Assembly (NCBI GenBank): GCA_017880825.1
Contig: JADGRN010000070.1
Location: forward strand, 1 to 7,347
Source: Methylophilaceae bacterium
Lineage (GTDB): Bacteria; Pseudomonadota; Gammaproteobacteria; Burkholderiales; Methylophilaceae
Direction: 5' to 3'
DNA length: 7,347 bases
Part shown: piece by piece, positions 5,633 to 7,347 of the stretch
Position numbering within the stretch: the stretch's first letter is position 1
Layout: each line of letters opens with the position of its first letter
Notes under the pieces: generated by a model
Told to the model about the DNA's origin: nothing
The model's database searches: none
What the model saw: the letters and a program-made list of their open reading frames with translations, nothing else
Made by a program: the position numbers and the translations under genes

Positions 5633-5636
5633 AAGT
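5497..5636. mobile_element. Small palindromic insertion element (MITE-like) with 7-bp target duplication
   Basis: A perfect direct repeat CATAAGT (5497-5503 and 5630-5636) brackets 126 bp (5504-5629) between nuoL and nuoM. The bracketed DNA is an imperfect palindrome. AAAAGCCCGCCAAAATCC (5541-5558) matches the complement of 5581-5597 at 15 of 17 bases with one extra A. Inside it ATTTAC (5561-5566) pairs with GTAAAT (5572-5577) around a 5-base loop. Weaker symmetry extends towards the ends, and the centre of the stem is within a few bases of the centre of the insert. No transposase is present, so it would be a non-autonomous element moved in trans. Removing the insert and one repeat copy leaves nuoL-TAA, eleven bases with AAAAGAA, then the nuoM ATG, a normal junction. 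Mobility is inferred from the duplication and symmetry; the family is unknown. Confidence 0.6.
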
Positions 5637-5643
5637 TTCTTTT

Positions 5644-7347
5644 TTATATCTTCATGAAGAAAGTAAGCATCAGGAACACGCCAATAATCATCGCAAACGC
5701 ATAGTGATAAATCAGGCCCGATTGCAACTGGCGAACGATGCCGGAAATACGGCCTATCAGGCGCGCCGTGCCATTGACCATGTAGCCGTCGATCAGCTTG
5801 ACGTCGCCAATCAGCCACAGCTTGTTACCGATAAAACGTGAACCAGCGGCAAAGAATTTTTCGTAAAACGCATCGAAACCGTATTTATTGTCGAGGATGC
5901 TATACACACCGCTGAAGCGGATTTTGATAGTAGCGGGAATATCCGGCCGCTTGATATAGAAAAACCACGACAGCGCCACACCCGCAGCCGCCAACAGGAA
6001 CGGCAGAGAGGTCAAGGCATCGATGCCCATGGCAAACGCGCTGTGGAAATCCTGGGCCAGTTCGCGCATCACCGGATGCGCTGCGGCATTGACGAAAATG
6101 GAGCCATGGAAGAAACCGCCGAACAGCATGGGGCTGATGGTGATATAACCAATCACCACCGACGGGATCGCCAGCGCGATGAGTGGCAGCGTGACGACCA
6201 ACGGTGACTCGTGAGGCTTGTCGTGAGGACCGAGGCCATGATGCTCCCTTTGCGATTCATCATGGGCGTCATGCTTGGCTTCCATCCATCTTTCCTTGCC
6301 ATGGAATACCAGGAAGTACATGCGGAAGGAATAGAACGCGGTGACGAACACGCCGGCCAGCACGGCAAAATAGGCAAAACCGCTGCCGGGAATATGCGAC
6401 AGCTTGGCGGCCTCGATGATCGAATCCTTGGAATAGAAGCCGGAGAAGAACGGCGTACCGATCAGCGCCAATGAGCCGATCAGCGAGGTAATCCAGGTAA
6501 TCGGCATGTAGCGCCGCAAGCCGCCCATGTTGCGGATGTCCTGATCGTGGTGCATAGCCATGATCACCGAGCCAGCAGCCAGGAACAGCAAGGCTTTGAA
6601 GAAGGCATGTGTCATTAGGTGGAAGATCGCCACGGAATAGGCCGAGGCACCCAGCGCCACCGTCATATACCCCAACTGCGACAGTGTGGAATAAGCCACC
6701 ACACGCTTGATATCGTTCTGGATGACGCCGAGGAAACCCATGAACAGCGCGGTAATCGCGCCGATGACCATGACAAAAGATAGCGCCGTGGTGGACAGCT
6801 CGAACAGCGGCGACATGCGCGCCACCATGAAGATACCGGCGGTGACCATGGTCGCTGCGTGGATCAGGGCAGAAATCGGCGTCGGGCCTTCCATCGAATC
6901 CGGCAGCCACACGTGCAGCGGCACCTGTGCCGACTTACCCATGGCACCGATGAACAGCAGGATGCAGATCACTGTCATCAGCGACCATTCGCTACCCGGA
7001 ATCAGGCTGATTTTGGTATCGGCAAGCTGCGGTGCGATGGAAAATACCGCCGCGTAATCCAGGCTGCCAAGGTAATACAGCACCATGCCGATACCCAGCA
7101 GGAAGCCGAAGTCGCCCACGCGATTGACTAGGAAAGCCTTGAGGTTGGCGTAGATCGCGGTCGGTCGCGTGTACCAGAAACCGATCAGCAGATAGGACAC
7201 CAGCCCCACGGCTTCCCAACCGAAGAACAACTGCATGAAGTTGTTGGCCATCACCAGCATCAGCATGGAAAAGGTGAACAGCGAGATATAGCTGAAGAAG
7301 CGGCTGTAGCCGGGGTCTTCACTCATATAGCCCACGGTATAGATATG
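5644..7347 (-). CDS. nuoL: NADH-quinone oxidoreductase subunit L, 5' end outside window
   Basis: The visible part is 567 codons; the frame remains open to the window edge (HIYTVGYMSEDPG), so roughly the first hundred residues of this normally 610-680-residue subunit are missing. NuoL is the distal antiporter-like proton-pumping subunit of complex I and carries the long lateral helix. Fragment residues of note are Glu45 in GWEAVGLVSYLLIGFWY, Lys138 in GKSAQVPLHVWLPDSMEGPTPI, His163 in ALIHAATMVTAGIF, Lys214 in NDIKRVVAYSTLSQLGYM, and His247/Lys251 in HAFFKALLF. A His/Asp/Glu-rich loop (about 357-379) after HGKERW is also seen in other betaproteobacterial NuoL proteins as I remember them. The C-terminus (DVKLIDGYMVNGTARLIGRI onwards) includes the end of the lateral helix and the final membrane segment. 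A GTG at 7335 lies inside the conserved core and is not the true start. Confidence 0.97.
   Translation of the reverse strand, partial: HIYTVGYMSEDPGYSRFFSYISLFTFSMLMLVMANNFMQLFFGWEAVGLVSYLLIGFWYTRPTAIYANLKAFLVNRVGDFGFLLGIGMVLYYLGSLDYAAVFSIAPQLADTKISLIPGSEWSLMTVICILLFIGAMGKSAQVPLHVWLPDSMEGPTPISALIHAATMVTAGIFMVARMSPLFELSTTALSFVMVIGAITALFMGFLGVIQNDIKRVVAYSTLSQLGYMTVALGASAYSVAIFHLMTHAFFKALLFLAAGSVIMAMHHDQDIRNMGGLRRYMPITWITSLIGSLALIGTPFFSGFYSKDSIIEAAKLSHIPGSGFAYFAVLAGVFVTAFYSFRMYFLVFHGKERWMEAKHDAHDESQREHHGLGPHDKPHESPLVVTLPLIALAIPSVVIGYITISPMLFGGFFHGSIFVNAAAHPVMRELAQDFHSAFAMGIDALTSLPFLLAAAGVALSWFFYIKRPDIPATIKIRFSGVYSILDNKYGFDAFYEKFFAAGSRFIGNKLWLIGDVKLIDGYMVNGTARLIGRISGIVRQLQSGLIYHYAFAMIIGVFLMLTFFMKI

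Noticed and set aside
5633..5818. Longer version of the leader ORF starting at 5818 (108 codons)
   Set aside because: The added part is nuoL coding sequence read out of frame. Only the part from 5632 onward lies outside nuoL.
7333..7335. GTG as the nuoL start codon
   Set aside because: The frame continues upstream to the window edge with residues matching the conserved NuoL core (HIYTVGYMSEDPG), so the gene is simply cut by the window.

Overview
The window looks like chromosome from a betaproteobacterium, possibly one of the Nitrosomonadales-type lineages. The clue is gene order: the end of a complex I operon (nuoL-nuoM-nuoN) runs straight into a DUF2818 membrane protein and a NUDIX hydrolase, an arrangement I associate with Betaproteobacteria. 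The genus cannot be fixed by eye. All genes except the first are on the minus strand.

Right to left, in the direction of transcription, 7347-2547 carries the three antiporter-like proton-pumping subunits of NADH:quinone oxidoreductase: nuoL (5' end outside the window), nuoM and nuoN. They are followed by a three-helix DUF2818 protein (2386-2093). Its stop overlaps the start of an ADP-ribose-pyrophosphatase-type NUDIX hydrolase (2096-1542). Next come a type II toxin-antitoxin pair with its own apparent promoter and operator (antitoxin 1475-1263, RelE/ParE-type toxin 1279-1010) and a Mut7-C/PIN-like predicted RNase with a zinc ribbon (970-518). The only plus-strand gene, a VOC/glyoxalase-fold protein (3-374), converges on the Mut7-C gene.

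The genes are ordinary; the intergenic DNA is the interesting part. The nuoL-nuoM junction appears to hold a small non-autonomous palindromic insertion (about 126 bp, 5504-5629). It is flanked by a perfect 7-bp direct repeat that includes the nuoM start codon. The upstream copy of that start codon now opens a 46-codon reading frame through the element, and that frame ends on a TGA overlapping the present nuoM ATG. The insertion thus seems to have separated nuoM from its ancestral ribosome-binding site and replaced it with a possible termination-reinitiation arrangement. A second imperfect palindromic element (about 113 bp, 2423-2535) lies between nuoN and the DUF2818 gene. A short REP-like palindrome (984-1010) sits exactly at the toxin stop codon. 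I saw no tRNA, rRNA or CRISPR array, and no gene-free stretch exceeds 300 bases.
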